The notes beneath the pieces are model-generated. The model was not told the origin of the DNA, ran no database searches, and saw only the letters and a list, made by a program, of their open reading frames with translations. This document shows positions 1 through 9,163 of a stretch of 64,000 bases of DNA, in pieces. This DNA is from Euryarchaeota archaeon UBA552 (GTDB lineage: Archaea > Thermoplasmatota > Poseidoniia > Poseidoniales > Thalassarchaeaceae): positions 7,541 through 71,540 of the forward strand of contig DAMH01000009.1 of assembly GCA_002499585.1 (NCBI GenBank), read 5' to 3'. The position numbers were made by a program, and so were the translations under genes. Positions within the stretch are counted from its first letter, which is position 1. Each line of letters opens with the position of its first letter.

Positions 1-24
1 AAGAAGTGATCAGAGTCGTTACGG

Positions 25-942
25 GTGCTTGATGTGCGACAACAAATGATTGACATGGTATATCGAATCCAAGACCTAATCTGTGCCGATTTGTCTACAC
101 TGGACGATTCCAACTTTCGGGAAGATGTATGGTCAAGAAAAGAGGGCGGCGGCGGTAGGAGTAGAGTATTCTCCGGAGGGAAAGTATTCGAAAAGGCAGG
201 CGTCAATGTCAGTGTAGTCTATGGAACTCTGGAACCCGAAGCCGCCAAGGCCATGGGCGGAGGAAAAAAATCGAGTGACAATGACCTAGACTTCTTCGCG
301 ACAGGTATCAGCTTAGTCCTCCATCCACACAACCCAATGGCCCCGTCAGTGCATGCCAATTACAGGTATTTCGAGCGAGGTGATGGTCAAAGTGACGGGA
401 GTTGGTGGTTTGGAGGCGGCGCAGATCTGACCCCCAGCTATCTATTCGAGGAGGATATCCGTCACTTCCACTCAGTTCTGAAAGCCTCATGTGATCGTCA
501 TGAAGTAGCCAGTTACTCCAAATTTAAGGCGTGGTGTGATGAGTATTTTTTCATTCCCCACAGAGGCGAGTGTCGAGGGGTTGGAGGAATATTCTTCGAT
601 GACTTGAATCAAAAAGACAGACAATCCTGTTTCGATTTTGTGGAGGACTGTGCGAGTTCGTTCCTTGACTCATATATGCCCATCGTAAAAAAGAGGAAGG
701 AGATGCCATTCACCGAGAAGAATAAACAATGGCAACAGTTACGGAGAGGGAGATATGTCGAATTTAATTTGGTCTATGACAGAGGGACCACCTTTGGACT
801 GAGGACCAATGGAAGAATAGAGAGCATATTGATGTCCCTGCCGCTGACTGCGAGGTGGGAGTACTGCCATGAAGTTGAGCCAGGATCCAGAGAAGATGAT
901 TTAATGTCAGTCGTGAAAAATCCAGTTGAGTGGCTGCAGTGA
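25..942 (+). CDS. hemF: Oxygen-dependent coproporphyrinogen III oxidase
   Basis: Converts coproporphyrinogen III to protoporphyrinogen IX using O2, in the cytoplasm. The 305 residues match the usual HemF length (about 300). Visible family motifs are VHANYRYFE near residue 112, [11 protein letters not shown] near 127-137, [12 protein letters not shown] near 184, and [20 protein letters not shown] near 240-259. The GTG at 25 is the first start after an in-frame TGA at 7-9; ATG at 46 is an alternative. The next gene starts 10 bases after this stop, so the two form an operon for consecutive heme steps. An O2-dependent enzyme implies an aerobic host. Family certain; exact start not. Confidence 0.95.
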   Translation: MLDVRQQMIDMVYRIQDLICADLSTLDDSNFREDVWSRKEGGGGRSRVFSGGKVFEKAGVNVSVVYGTLEPEAAKAMGGGKKSSDNDLDFFATGISLVLHPHNPMAPSVHANYRYFERGDGQSDGSWWFGGGADLTPSYLFEEDIRHFHSVLKASCDRHEVASYSKFKAWCDEYFFIPHRGECRGVGGIFFDDLNQKDRQSCFDFVEDCASSFLDSYMPIVKKRKEMPFTEKNKQWQQLRRGRYVEFNLVYDRGTTFGLRTNGRIESILMSLPLTARWEYCHEVEPGSREDDLMSVVKNPVEWLQ

Positions 943-952
943 GGTTTCCAGA

Positions 953-2209
953 ATGTATTCGCTTGAACAGTGGGTCAGATATGGCGATGAGATCAGAAGA
1001 CCCTTTCATGTGAACCCTAATTTACCCAAATCAACGAGGATTGTGATTGTTGGAGGAGGCCTGTCCGGTCTATCAACAGCCTTTCTTATTGCGAGGAAAA
1101 GGCAGGATGTTTCTATTGAAATAATTGAGAAAGAAAATCGCTTGGGCGGCGTGATCGACACGTGGAGGAGTGATGAATGGTGCTGTGATGTAGCTGTAAA
1201 TGCCACCCGACCCCATCCCTCTGTATGGAGATTAGTCAAATATTTGGGCCTTGAGAAAGAATTCTCCCAGTCTCGTCCAGAAGCCAGAAAACGATGGATT
1301 CACGATGGTAACCAAGCACGCAGATTGAGTCCGATATCGGCATTAAAGATTGGCCCCATCAGACTGGCAAGATCCGTAAAAAAAGCCAGAAAAGGTGGCA
1401 GATCCGTCATGGATCTAATACCAGACAAAGAAGTTGCAGATGCATTGACCCTCGGCGTTGTAAATGATGTAGCGATAAACGTAGATGCGGATTTCCTCTT
1501 CCCGACCCTTACACGCTTCGGAGCAAAACCTCCAAAAAGATGGTCAGGAATTAAAAAAGAAATGATGCGCACCTTTCCAATATTCACACCTACAAAAAAC
1601 TCAATGTCATCATTTGAAGGTGGAATGTCAACCCTCACAGAGAAAATGATAACCTTGCTGATGCAGATGAGTAATGTAAACATCTCACTCAATACTCGTT
1701 TCAAAACACCATCAGAAGCAGCGAATCATTTCAATGTAGAACAGTCCTCTGTTATCTGGACTGCTCCATTGGATGTCAGAGAGCCAGATAACAAAATATC
1801 AGTATTTGCTGTAGGCTACAACGAGTCGGATGTCGAATCGGTAGAGACAGGCTATGGCACACTGATTCCAAACTCGGATATCCCAGTGAGCGGAATCCTA
1901 CATGAAAGTGATATCCATTCCTCAAGAAGGGCCCCAGATGGCTTTCGCCTATTCAGGATAATGGCCCCACACTCAAGATGGGACGGGGAACAAGCCGAAA
2001 TCAGAAAATCTGCAAAACAGTTCCTCTCAGATCGTGACCCTGTAATTTTTGAACTCATAGGTGTGAGGTCCATACCTGCATATCGACCAGGTTACATGGA
2101 GCGGATTTCAAATAAGAATCCGAACTACTCGCGGCTGGGTTGGAATTTTTCCGGAGTCTCGATCACACATGTGATATGCGAGGCGGAACGTGTATCAGAT
2201 CTCTTTTGA
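953..2209 (+). CDS. hemY: Protoporphyrinogen oxidase, HemY/HemG-like FAD enzyme
   Basis: Likely oxidises protoporphyrinogen IX to protoporphyrin IX with FAD, the step after HemF. The N-terminus has a Rossmann FAD-binding fold: VIVGGGLSGL near residues 31-40, then an acidic strand end and NRLGGVI near 58-64. The C-terminus (FSGVSITHVICEAERV) resembles the closing FAD motif of flavin amine oxidases. At 418 residues it is somewhat short for HemY (about 450-470). ATG 953 is chosen because GAGG at 941-944 sits 8 bases upstream; a TTG at 926 would overlap hemF. The amine-oxidase superfamily is certain; the PPO assignment leans on the hemF neighbour. Confidence 0.85.
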   Translation: MYSLEQWVRYGDEIRRPFHVNPNLPKSTRIVIVGGGLSGLSTAFLIARKRQDVSIEIIEKENRLGGVIDTWRSDEWCCDVAVNATRPHPSVWRLVKYLGLEKEFSQSRPEARKRWIHDGNQARRLSPISALKIGPIRLARSVKKARKGGRSVMDLIPDKEVADALTLGVVNDVAINVDADFLFPTLTRFGAKPPKRWSGIKKEMMRTFPIFTPTKNSMSSFEGGMSTLTEKMITLLMQMSNVNISLNTRFKTPSEAANHFNVEQSSVIWTAPLDVREPDNKISVFAVGYNESDVESVETGYGTLIPNSDIPVSGILHESDIHSSRRAPDGFRLFRIMAPHSRWDGEQAEIRKSAKQFLSDRDPVIFELIGVRSIPAYRPGYMERISNKNPNYSRLGWNFSGVSITHVICEAERVSDLF

Positions 2210-2260
2210 AATAAGCGAGAAAGACAAATCAAATCGTCTCAGGATATCCACTGTTAACTT

Positions 2261-3175
2261 CTAGCGGGGATCCCCACCTAACGGTTTGAACTGAACTGAA
2301 CTCGTCACAAAAAGTGTGAGGAGGATGAAAGAAATGAAATAATAATCTTGCTTTAATGCTGAAATCAATAGGCCGAAGAGCAGAGACAAAAGACAGATAA
2401 TCAGTAAGCCTGACAACAAAAACGGTGCTAGTGCGGGACGCGGGTCTATGAATTCGTACACGTAATAACCACCTTTTCTCCTTGCCTTTATCTCGGCGAA
2501 TGTCAGATAAACACCCCCCATGATGATACTGAGGCTGATCACAGGCCACCCGAAACTCATGCCGCCAAGGAGAAAATCAATCGAAAGTAACAACAGCACC
2601 CAATTGTGCATGACTTGCTCATGAGGCTTGAACATGTGATCTTGATCAGATCCTTGCTTTACCATCGACGGTAGAATCACGTATCTGACAACAACCGAGG
2701 TCAGCGATGCCGCTCCGAAGCTGGTTGCGAATAAGGACACCCCCAATCCCTGCACCCACTCTGGGGGAGCATAACCAAGGCCGACATATATCGAACCGAC
2801 ACCATTCACAAACATAGACAAACCAAACACAATCATAGTCCAGGCACTGAAAGTGCCTAATTTTTCTAGTCCGACTGATTTGTGAACTCTAATTTCCAGT
2901 TCCTCCCTGAACAAGACTATCATAGTGCTGGGATCAGGATTGCGAATCATCCAAAATACTGCAGTGTGGAGGCTGAGATATGCACACCCAAGTCGGAAAA
3001 ATATCCTCAACCAGGTTTCCATACCCCCTTCCCCGTGGGTATCCATGTAACCAGGGAATCCGCCATTCCCGAAATTCAACATGAAAAAAAGAACTGATGA
3101 TATTAAGATCAGTGATAGCAATGTAAGGGAGATAGATGACCTGTCATAACCCTTCAAATCCAATTTTCTATGCAT
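2261..3175 (-). CDS. Polytopic membrane protein of unknown function
   Basis: I do not recognise the family. The 304-residue protein has about seven or eight hydrophobic segments, near residues 14-36, 54-77, 107-133, 144-167, 190-229 (probably two), 248-273 and 277-292. Basic clusters lie between them (KARRKGG near 230). No catalytic or metal-binding motif stands out. It starts 9 bases downstream of the FEN1 stop on the same strand, so it is probably cotranscribed with FEN1, though a functional link is not evident. It converges with hemY. Confidence 0.75.
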   Translation of the reverse strand: MHRKLDLKGYDRSSISLTLLSLILISSVLFFMLNFGNGGFPGYMDTHGEGGMETWLRIFFRLGCAYLSLHTAVFWMIRNPDPSTMIVLFREELEIRVHKSVGLEKLGTFSAWTMIVFGLSMFVNGVGSIYVGLGYAPPEWVQGLGVSLFATSFGAASLTSVVVRYVILPSMVKQGSDQDHMFKPHEQVMHNWVLLLLSIDFLLGGMSFGWPVISLSIIMGGVYLTFAEIKARRKGGYYVYEFIDPRPALAPFLLSGLLIICLLSLLFGLLISALKQDYYFISFILLTLFVTSSVQFKPLGGDPR

Positions 3176-3184
3176 AATAAAAAC

Positions 3185-4192
3185 TCAGAAGTCGAATAGG
3201 GTAGGTTTACCTGAGGAACGTATTCTATTTGCGGATGCCAGCCTCTCTATGGCTGTATTGACTCTTTTCTCACCGAATCCCAACTCAGTTCTCAACATAG
3301 AGATAATCCCTTCTTCGTGTCCCTTTGAATAATCTCGGATTTCTCCTTGAATACTAGGGTGATTGTGGAACAAATCTCGAATATCATTGATGTTTTCAGG
3401 CACTTCCAATTGTTTGTGGGAAGCAACTTCCTCCAGCGAACCGAACTTCTTGATCAGTTTCAAGCCAGTTTTGGGACCCACTCCTCTAAAACCCGGATGG
3501 AAGTCGGTTCCTATCATTATTCCCAAATCTACGAATTGGTGGTAATTGATATCTAAGCTGTCCAGTGTTTCTGAAAGTTCAATTCTCTCTGCACTGAGTA
3601 CTCGCCCAAATTTCTTCGTACCATGTGCCGTGAGATTCCTGACCATGGTTGGAGCACCATACAACAGTGTGTCCCAGTCTTGGCTTGCTACTGCTGATAC
3701 CCCTCCTCGGCTGCAGATTACTGCTGCGGCCCCCTCGGCCTCCATAGGGGCATCGATCCAAACCACTCCCATTAAATCAAAAAGACGTTTGGTATCATCC
3801 ACCATCTGAGGCGTGTATTCGGCTATCTGGGGGCCGAGCTTCTTAGCACTTGCTAAATCTCCTGCTTGAACAGCACTCTCCCATTTTGTCCTTGCTTCCG
3901 CCTTTCGGGTCCGCCTTTCGCTGAGGGTATCGCGCTTCAACTTCGGTGGGCGGCCGTCGAACACGAAAATCGGATCAATCCCTTGGGAAACTAGGATTGA
4001 GGCCCTATCCAGAAAACCGTAGAGGTGGGCAGTCACCCTCCCCTCGTGTGATAGAGGCCTGCCATCCGGTCCAGTCAAACTGGTAAGAAATTGATAAGCG
4101 TTCAGAAACACATCCACAGCGACGCGCTGACCACTCAACTCAGATAGTCTGAGCGGGTGAGGTGTAACTAACTCTCTCAAATTACAGCCCAT
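3185..4192 (-). CDS. fen: Flap endonuclease FEN1
   Basis: Structure-specific 5' nuclease that removes flaps during Okazaki fragment maturation and repair. Metal-binding acidic positions of the XPG/FEN1 family are visible: D27 in VAVDVFLNAYQFL, D79 in FVFDGRPP, the acidic pair in MEAEGAAA near 152, ASQDWDTLLYG near 170, and IGTDFHPG near 227 opening the helix-hairpin-helix region. The C-terminus GKPTLFDF is a PCNA-interacting peptide. Length 335 is normal for archaeal FEN1. ATG start at 4192. It is divergent from the tRNA methyltransferase and followed by the membrane protein gene. Confidence 0.96.
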   Translation of the reverse strand: MGCNLRELVTPHPLRLSELSGQRVAVDVFLNAYQFLTSLTGPDGRPLSHEGRVTAHLYGFLDRASILVSQGIDPIFVFDGRPPKLKRDTLSERRTRKAEARTKWESAVQAGDLASAKKLGPQIAEYTPQMVDDTKRLFDLMGVVWIDAPMEAEGAAAVICSRGGVSAVASQDWDTLLYGAPTMVRNLTAHGTKKFGRVLSAERIELSETLDSLDINYHQFVDLGIMIGTDFHPGFRGVGPKTGLKLIKKFGSLEEVASHKQLEVPENINDIRDLFHNHPSIQGEIRDYSKGHEEGIISMLRTELGFGEKRVNTAIERLASANRIRSSGKPTLFDF

Positions 4193-4261
4193 GACATCTC
4201 CCAGTGTAACCCAAGGGACCCTCGCCTTTAGGGTTGAAGGCCTACATCCCTACCGGGAACC

Positions 4262-5386
4262 ATGGGCAGGATGGTCATTGGCTCGGGCTGGCATCCTAGA
4301 CTATTCAGAGAAGAGGCCGAAAAAATCCATGGTGCATACAACGCAATACATCCAAGAATTTTGGAGATACCATCCCCTCGAAAAACAGAAACCTCCTGTT
4401 CACTGACTTCAATAACCCTAAAGTCTGCTGTCAAATTACCACTCAAAAAAACAAATCTCACCAGATCCCTGCATAGATGGGCTGCTACTACAGACATTGA
4501 AGGGTCCTTTGCGGTGAGGTCGATGAAATTAGGAACAGGAATAGCAGGCATATCGGGGAAAAATCTAGAAAAATTGATCGGTCAGGAATTCTTTCAACGT
4601 GGATACAAGGTCGATTTGGAAAATCCTGATACAATCATACGAGTTATCATATCAGGGGCTCCTGACAGGCCGCAGCACAAGGATACAATGGTCCCAGCCA
4701 AAGTTCTAGTAACCGGAATCGAGGAAAAGGCTTCTCTGAATCATATGCAAAATTCTATGACCTCAATGCCGTTTTTCAAACCCGTAACCCTAGATCCTGC
4801 CCTAGCGGGGGTGCTGATCTCACTCGCATACAAGAATGGAGACCCCCCGTCTAGTATTGTTGACCCCTTTTGCGGAACCGGATGCATTGCTATACAGGCT
4901 AGGAATAGAGGAATACCCGCATACTCAAGCGACTCCGATCCTACTATGGTCGAAGGCGCGAACCGGAATTTCTCACACGCCTTTGGAGACGACCAAGACA
5001 ATTACAAATTTCAATTGTCTGATGTATCTGGAATAGCTGGAATTTGGGGAGAAAAATCCAATACCGCATTTGTGTTCGACCCTCCTTATGCAAGGAATTC
5101 GAAGATTTCCAATGACGCTTTCGAAGTATTTGCTTCTGCATGTCATGCAGCGAAAAGAATGGATCCACAAGGAACCATAGTGACAATACTCCCTTCACCT
5201 GAAATAGGTTTACTCGACCATCTGAAGATTTCTAAACGAACAAATGTCATGGGTGTCGAATGGGGTTATATTCACCAGAAGCTCGAAGAAATAGGTTGGG
5301 GCATAGAACTTGCAATACCGACCCGGGTCCACAAGAGTCTGGTGAGGATAATCATCCGAGCTACCGCGATATCCGATCAAGAATAG
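4262..5386 (+). CDS. tRNA (guanine-N2)-methyltransferase, Trm-G10/TRM11-like
   Basis: Probable SAM-dependent enzyme methylating the amino group of G10 in tRNA. The SAM-binding motif VDPFCGTGC is at residues 200-208 and the amino-methylase signature VFDPPYA at 271-277, as in Trm-G10 and Trm11 proteins. The first 160 or so residues would hold the ferredoxin-like and THUMP RNA-binding parts, with weaker visible conservation. Length 374 is close to archaeal Trm-G10 proteins (about 330-380). It stands just upstream of tRNA-Arg. The RNA N2-methyltransferase class is clear; the exact target base is inferred. Confidence 0.83.
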   Translation: MGRMVIGSGWHPRLFREEAEKIHGAYNAIHPRILEIPSPRKTETSCSLTSITLKSAVKLPLKKTNLTRSLHRWAATTDIEGSFAVRSMKLGTGIAGISGKNLEKLIGQEFFQRGYKVDLENPDTIIRVIISGAPDRPQHKDTMVPAKVLVTGIEEKASLNHMQNSMTSMPFFKPVTLDPALAGVLISLAYKNGDPPSSIVDPFCGTGCIAIQARNRGIPAYSSDSDPTMVEGANRNFSHAFGDDQDNYKFQLSDVSGIAGIWGEKSNTAFVFDPPYARNSKISNDAFEVFASACHAAKRMDPQGTIVTILPSPEIGLLDHLKISKRTNVMGVEWGYIHQKLEEIGWGIELAIPTRVHKSLVRIIIRATAISDQE

Positions 5387-5428
5387 CGAGGCATTGAAAG
5401 GCAAAGCCCTGCATAGGGCAACTGGCTC

Positions 5429-5505
5429 GGGCTGTTAGGGTAGTCTGGATATCCTTCCGGCCTTCGGAGCCGGAGACGTGGGTTCGAATCCTGCACGGCC
5501 CGCCA
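5429..5505 (+). tRNA. tRNA-Arg (anticodon TCG)
   Basis: Full cloverleaf. The acceptor stem GGGCTGT pairs with ACGGCCC, the anticodon stem CCGGC/GCCGG encloses loop CTTCGGA (anticodon TCG), and the T arm GTGGG-TTCGAAT-CCTGC is standard. The D stem is weak, with a G10-U25 type wobble. Discriminator G at 5502 and a genome-encoded CCA at 5503-5505. No intron. Confidence 0.93.
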
Positions 5506-5570
5506 ACAATCTCCACCGAATCATTGTACGGACACGATTCAGTAGTCTTGAAGAAAGACCCAGCAGACCA

Positions 5571-8039
5571 ATGGCCATGCGGACAGTTTCAAGTTCCCTC
5601 GCACTCTTGATGGTCCTGACACTGGTATCCACATCCGTAACAGCATCAAATTTGCACGCAGATGAATCAAAAATGTCCTCAGAATTAATCGACGAATTAT
5701 CGAAATCTGGTGACATCGAGGCCATAATACAATTCAATCAAAAATCATCTGAAAACATCTGGGAAGCTGTTGGATCATCAGGTGTTCAGGTTTTAGGGGA
5801 AATGTCTGTCATAGAAGGAGGTCTTGTTTCCGGTTCTGCCGAAGAATTGTCCAAACTATCTCGATTCAGCTTCATCAAGCACATGGAATCTAACATAATG
5901 TTAGAACACTTTTTTCTTCCGGGCGATCAGAATGACGCTGAATCAATGATGCACGAGACAGTACATGTTGTGAATGCTAGCCTTGCATGGCACAGGGTCA
6001 TAATCGGGACAGACGGCAATATCGAAACGGAGTTGGACATGTCTTTCTCCGAGTTCGATGGCAAAGGAGCCACAGCCGTCGACCTTGATACAGGAATCGA
6101 CGGAGAGCATCCAGACTTCGATTGTGGCGAGCCGTGGTCCGGTGAAAAATTAATTTGGTCTGCAAAATGGACTGGCCTAGCATGGGTTGATGCACCAAAT
6201 TGCAACTCAGATACCTCATCAGGACACGGAACTCATGTTGGGGGGACGATAGCAGGAAACGGAGACGCTTCAGCTGGAAGACATCTCGGTACTGCCAAGG
6301 GAGCCACCATTGTCGCACTAGGAACCGGTGATGGAGCATCGATATTCGCCGCTGTTCAAGGACTTGAATGGACCTATCAACACAGCAGACCAGGCTTGAA
6401 TGAATTCAACATTCGCGTAGTTTCAAACTCATGGGGCACCAATGGGGACTACAATCCAAACAACGCGGTAACAGTACTGACTGACATGCTCACTTATGAC
6501 AACAGTGTTGCGGTGATATTCGCAGCTTCCAACTCCGGTGGGAGCGGGGAAGAGGGAGATGACGACCTCAGGACAAATGTTTACGCAAACACCCCCAGTG
6601 CAATCTCAATAGCGGCTTTAACCCACGATGGTGGCGCAGTGACATCATTCTCCAGTCGTGGATGGACCAATCAGCAACATACATGGCCAGATCTGGGGGC
6701 CCCCGGGAGAAACATATGGGCAACAGCACCCAGGGGGACGGCAATAGATGCATCGACAACTGCGCAAGGTGATCTGTATTACATGGCTATCTCTGGAACT
6801 AGTATGGCAACTCCTCACATCGGAGGCATCGCTACTCTACTCTTGGCTGCCGCGCCTTCACTTGGAGTGGCCGACTACCAGACAGAGGATCATGATGAAG
6901 GTGATTCACTGTACTTCAACGGATCAGCGAAGGGGATTCAATTTGATAACTGGGACCAAAGAAATGAATCACGAGTGCATGAAGTCGAGTTAATTCTTGA
7001 GCTTACCTCAAACTATGAAATTGTCAGAAACTCATGTGAAGAAGGCAACGATGACGATCCCTGTGATAACATCCCAGCAGAATGCCACATATCAGAAAAT
7101 ACCGGGAAATGTCATGATTGGAGGGTAGGTCACGGATTAGTGGATACCGACAAGGCACTCGCGCTAGCCCGAACCCTGGAAATTATGAGAGACCCCAACG
7201 AGGACGGTTTCGTAGACCACCCCAGTGCGACGGTTTGGCATGCTTACGAACATTATGAGGAAATTATGGACATTCGGGAAATTCCACTGAAAACAGACCA
7301 ATTGAGACACTCTTGGAAAGGAGAATGGAGTCATTTTAACAACGGCCCGACAAGTACCTTCGGAACCTATTCTACCGACGACAGGCACTATGTGTGGATA
7401 CCAAATGGTACACTCGAGATGCAGATTTCATTCAGTTCTCTGGGGTGGGATACGAACACGGCACAAGTAGCTCAGATCCGACCCAATGTCGATCTCGGAT
7501 CCGATGGAAACGATGACGCACAGGGACAAGGCACCGCGGTTGGAGACACAATTTACATTCAATTAGACGTCGAACCGGAACACTGGGCAAAATGGACAGA
7601 GTTCGATGTATCTGGAACGGCCTTATCCCTTCCCCTAAATTCGATTCTTTCCGGTTCGGAGTTTTTAGAACCAAGAGTTCCATACACAGTCGACGTCCTC
7701 CTTACAATGGACGTCTCACAAAAACTGGTTCTGGAGGTCCCGCTCAGAAATGATGGATACTCGGACTTAGATCCCGCTCCTCCATCAGATTTCTACGACC
7801 CAATATCGGCACACGACTTGATTATGCTGAGACATGTTTACGACGAGAGTGCTGTACCTGCTTTTGAAGAACAAACTAGCTTCTTTTCAAACTCAGGAAT
7901 CTCGGGTCTTTTCCTCATCTCAGTAATCCTATTGCTGATAGCTACCGCGGCCGGAATATCAATTGCGGTGGTTTGGAAGAGGAGTAGCGAATTTGAATTT
8001 GAAGCTGAGATTGTCAGTGACTCCGAGCCCAATGAGTAA
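5571..8039 (+). CDS. Secreted, membrane-anchored subtilisin-like serine protease (S8)
   Basis: Exported peptidase. The catalytic triad is D173 (DTGIDGEHPDF), H219 (GHGTHVGG) and S411 (SGTSMATPH), with oxyanion-hole N321 in AASNSGG. A signal peptide covers about residues 1-26 and a propeptide-like region follows. The segment after the catalytic domain (about 440-770) holds Cys-bearing and beta-rich sequence. A membrane span lies near 777-800, followed by a short acidic tail, so the protease probably faces outward on the cell surface. ATG 5571 is used because the longer reading frame runs into tRNA-Arg. It would supply peptides to a protein-degrading heterotroph (inference). Confidence 0.93.
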   Translation: MAMRTVSSSLALLMVLTLVSTSVTASNLHADESKMSSELIDELSKSGDIEAIIQFNQKSSENIWEAVGSSGVQVLGEMSVIEGGLVSGSAEELSKLSRFSFIKHMESNIMLEHFFLPGDQNDAESMMHETVHVVNASLAWHRVIIGTDGNIETELDMSFSEFDGKGATAVDLDTGIDGEHPDFDCGEPWSGEKLIWSAKWTGLAWVDAPNCNSDTSSGHGTHVGGTIAGNGDASAGRHLGTAKGATIVALGTGDGASIFAAVQGLEWTYQHSRPGLNEFNIRVVSNSWGTNGDYNPNNAVTVLTDMLTYDNSVAVIFAASNSGGSGEEGDDDLRTNVYANTPSAISIAALTHDGGAVTSFSSRGWTNQQHTWPDLGAPGRNIWATAPRGTAIDASTTAQGDLYYMAISGTSMATPHIGGIATLLLAAAPSLGVADYQTEDHDEGDSLYFNGSAKGIQFDNWDQRNESRVHEVELILELTSNYEIVRNSCEEGNDDDPCDNIPAECHISENTGKCHDWRVGHGLVDTDKALALARTLEIMRDPNEDGFVDHPSATVWHAYEHYEEIMDIREIPLKTDQLRHSWKGEWSHFNNGPTSTFGTYSTDDRHYVWIPNGTLEMQISFSSLGWDTNTAQVAQIRPNVDLGSDGNDDAQGQGTAVGDTIYIQLDVEPEHWAKWTEFDVSGTALSLPLNSILSGSEFLEPRVPYTVDVLLTMDVSQKLVLEVPLRNDGYSDLDPAPPSDFYDPISAHDLIMLRHVYDESAVPAFEEQTSFFSNSGISGLFLISVILLLIATAAGISIAVVWKRSSEFEFEAEIVSDSEPNE

Positions 8040-9087
8040 TAGAATCCCCTTCGCTTTCCTCTTTAGATAATTCGACAAGGCCTGCGTCAATCAGACTGCC
8101 CTTTCCAAAAACATCGGTCTCCCCGGATCCTATATCAATGGGGCTTTCGATCAGCAGGGCCCTGTCAACCGTACCAGAATCAAGAAATCTTTTCCAAGTT
8201 TTTGGGCCTCCTTCAACAATAAGTGACTGTATTTTGAGATCCCCTAGAAGGTCGAGCAATCTCTCAACCTCAATTTCGTCTCCCATGGTAGGGATCACGT
8301 ACCTGTCTACATGTTGTGGACTGTCCCTCAGAATCTCCTTTGAATGAATCAGAATAACCCTTGAAGACCCTATTTCCATTAGCTTGGAGTTCTCTGGAGT
8401 CTTGCCAGATGGATCGATTACCACTCTTGTAGGCTGTATTTTTGCACCTACCCCTCTGGCTGTAAGCTCAGGGTTATCACGAAGCACAGTATTTACGCCA
8501 ACAAGAATTGCCATGTTCTCTGACCTTGTTTTGTGCGATCTGTTGATGGAAGCATTCGAAGTAAATCGTTCTGATGGGGAACTTCCATCGTTATCCACTC
8601 GACCTTTGCAGTCCACGGCCGCCTTTAGTAAAACAAGAGGACGCCTCTTCTCGCACCAGTGAATAAATTCAATCATCTGATTGGAACAATCTTTCTCCAG
8701 AACCCCATTTTCAACATCAATACCCCCTTCCATCAGAGTTGACATACCTCCTCCTCTAACAGTCGGATTAGGATCCAATGAACCAATCACAACACGTTCA
8801 ACTCCCGCCCACAGAAGGGCCTCTGTGCAGGGGGGAGTCCTTCCATGGTGATTGCACGGCTCTAGTGTGACGTATGCAGTGGACCCTATCGTAGATATTC
8901 CACGTTCTTCAGCATCTGCAATTGCAGCTTGTTCTGCATGAAGACCCCCAATATGATCATGCCACCCCTCAGCAATTACCTCACCATCTCTCACTAGGAC
9001 ACAGCCAACTAGTGGATTAGGGTGAACTCTTCCCCTCCCCTTCTCGGCGATTTCTATGGCGCGCCTCATGAAATCCTCCGCTGCCAT
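8014..9087 (-). CDS. ribD: Bifunctional riboflavin biosynthesis protein RibD
   Basis: Deaminates the riboflavin pyrimidine intermediate and reduces its ribosyl side chain. The N-terminal deaminase domain (about 1-145) carries zinc and catalytic residues H50, E52, C78 and C87 in GLHAEQAAI and LEPCNHHGRTPPC. The C-terminal reductase domain (about 150-357) includes SVNTV-like ILVGVNTVLRDNPELTARG and IVEGGPKTW. Many archaea have a stand-alone reductase instead, so this fused bacterial-type protein may have been acquired by transfer (inference). Its 3' end overlaps the convergent protease gene by 26 bases. Confidence 0.95.
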   Translation of the reverse strand: MAAEDFMRRAIEIAEKGRGRVHPNPLVGCVLVRDGEVIAEGWHDHIGGLHAEQAAIADAEERGISTIGSTAYVTLEPCNHHGRTPPCTEALLWAGVERVVIGSLDPNPTVRGGGMSTLMEGGIDVENGVLEKDCSNQMIEFIHWCEKRRPLVLLKAAVDCKGRVDNDGSSPSERFTSNASINRSHKTRSENMAILVGVNTVLRDNPELTARGVGAKIQPTRVVIDPSGKTPENSKLMEIGSSRVILIHSKEILRDSPQHVDRYVIPTMGDEIEVERLLDLLGDLKIQSLIVEGGPKTWKRFLDSGTVDRALLIESPIDIGSGETDVFGKGSLIDAGLVELSKEESEGDSITHWARSH

Positions 9088-9163
9088 AACACTCCCAACA
9101 AGTACTTCCTCATCACTCCTCGTATCGAGCCTTTGAAGTCTTCAGGCCTCTGTGGCCCCATTG

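Noticed and set aside
4218..4234. ACCCT-N7-AGGGT inverted repeat between FEN1 and the tRNA methyltransferase
   Set aside because: Only five pairs; within chance expectation for a gap of this length.
5478..5570. N-terminal extension of the first subtilase into tRNA-Arg
   Set aside because: It overlaps the T arm and acceptor of the tRNA; ATG 5571 starts the signal peptide.
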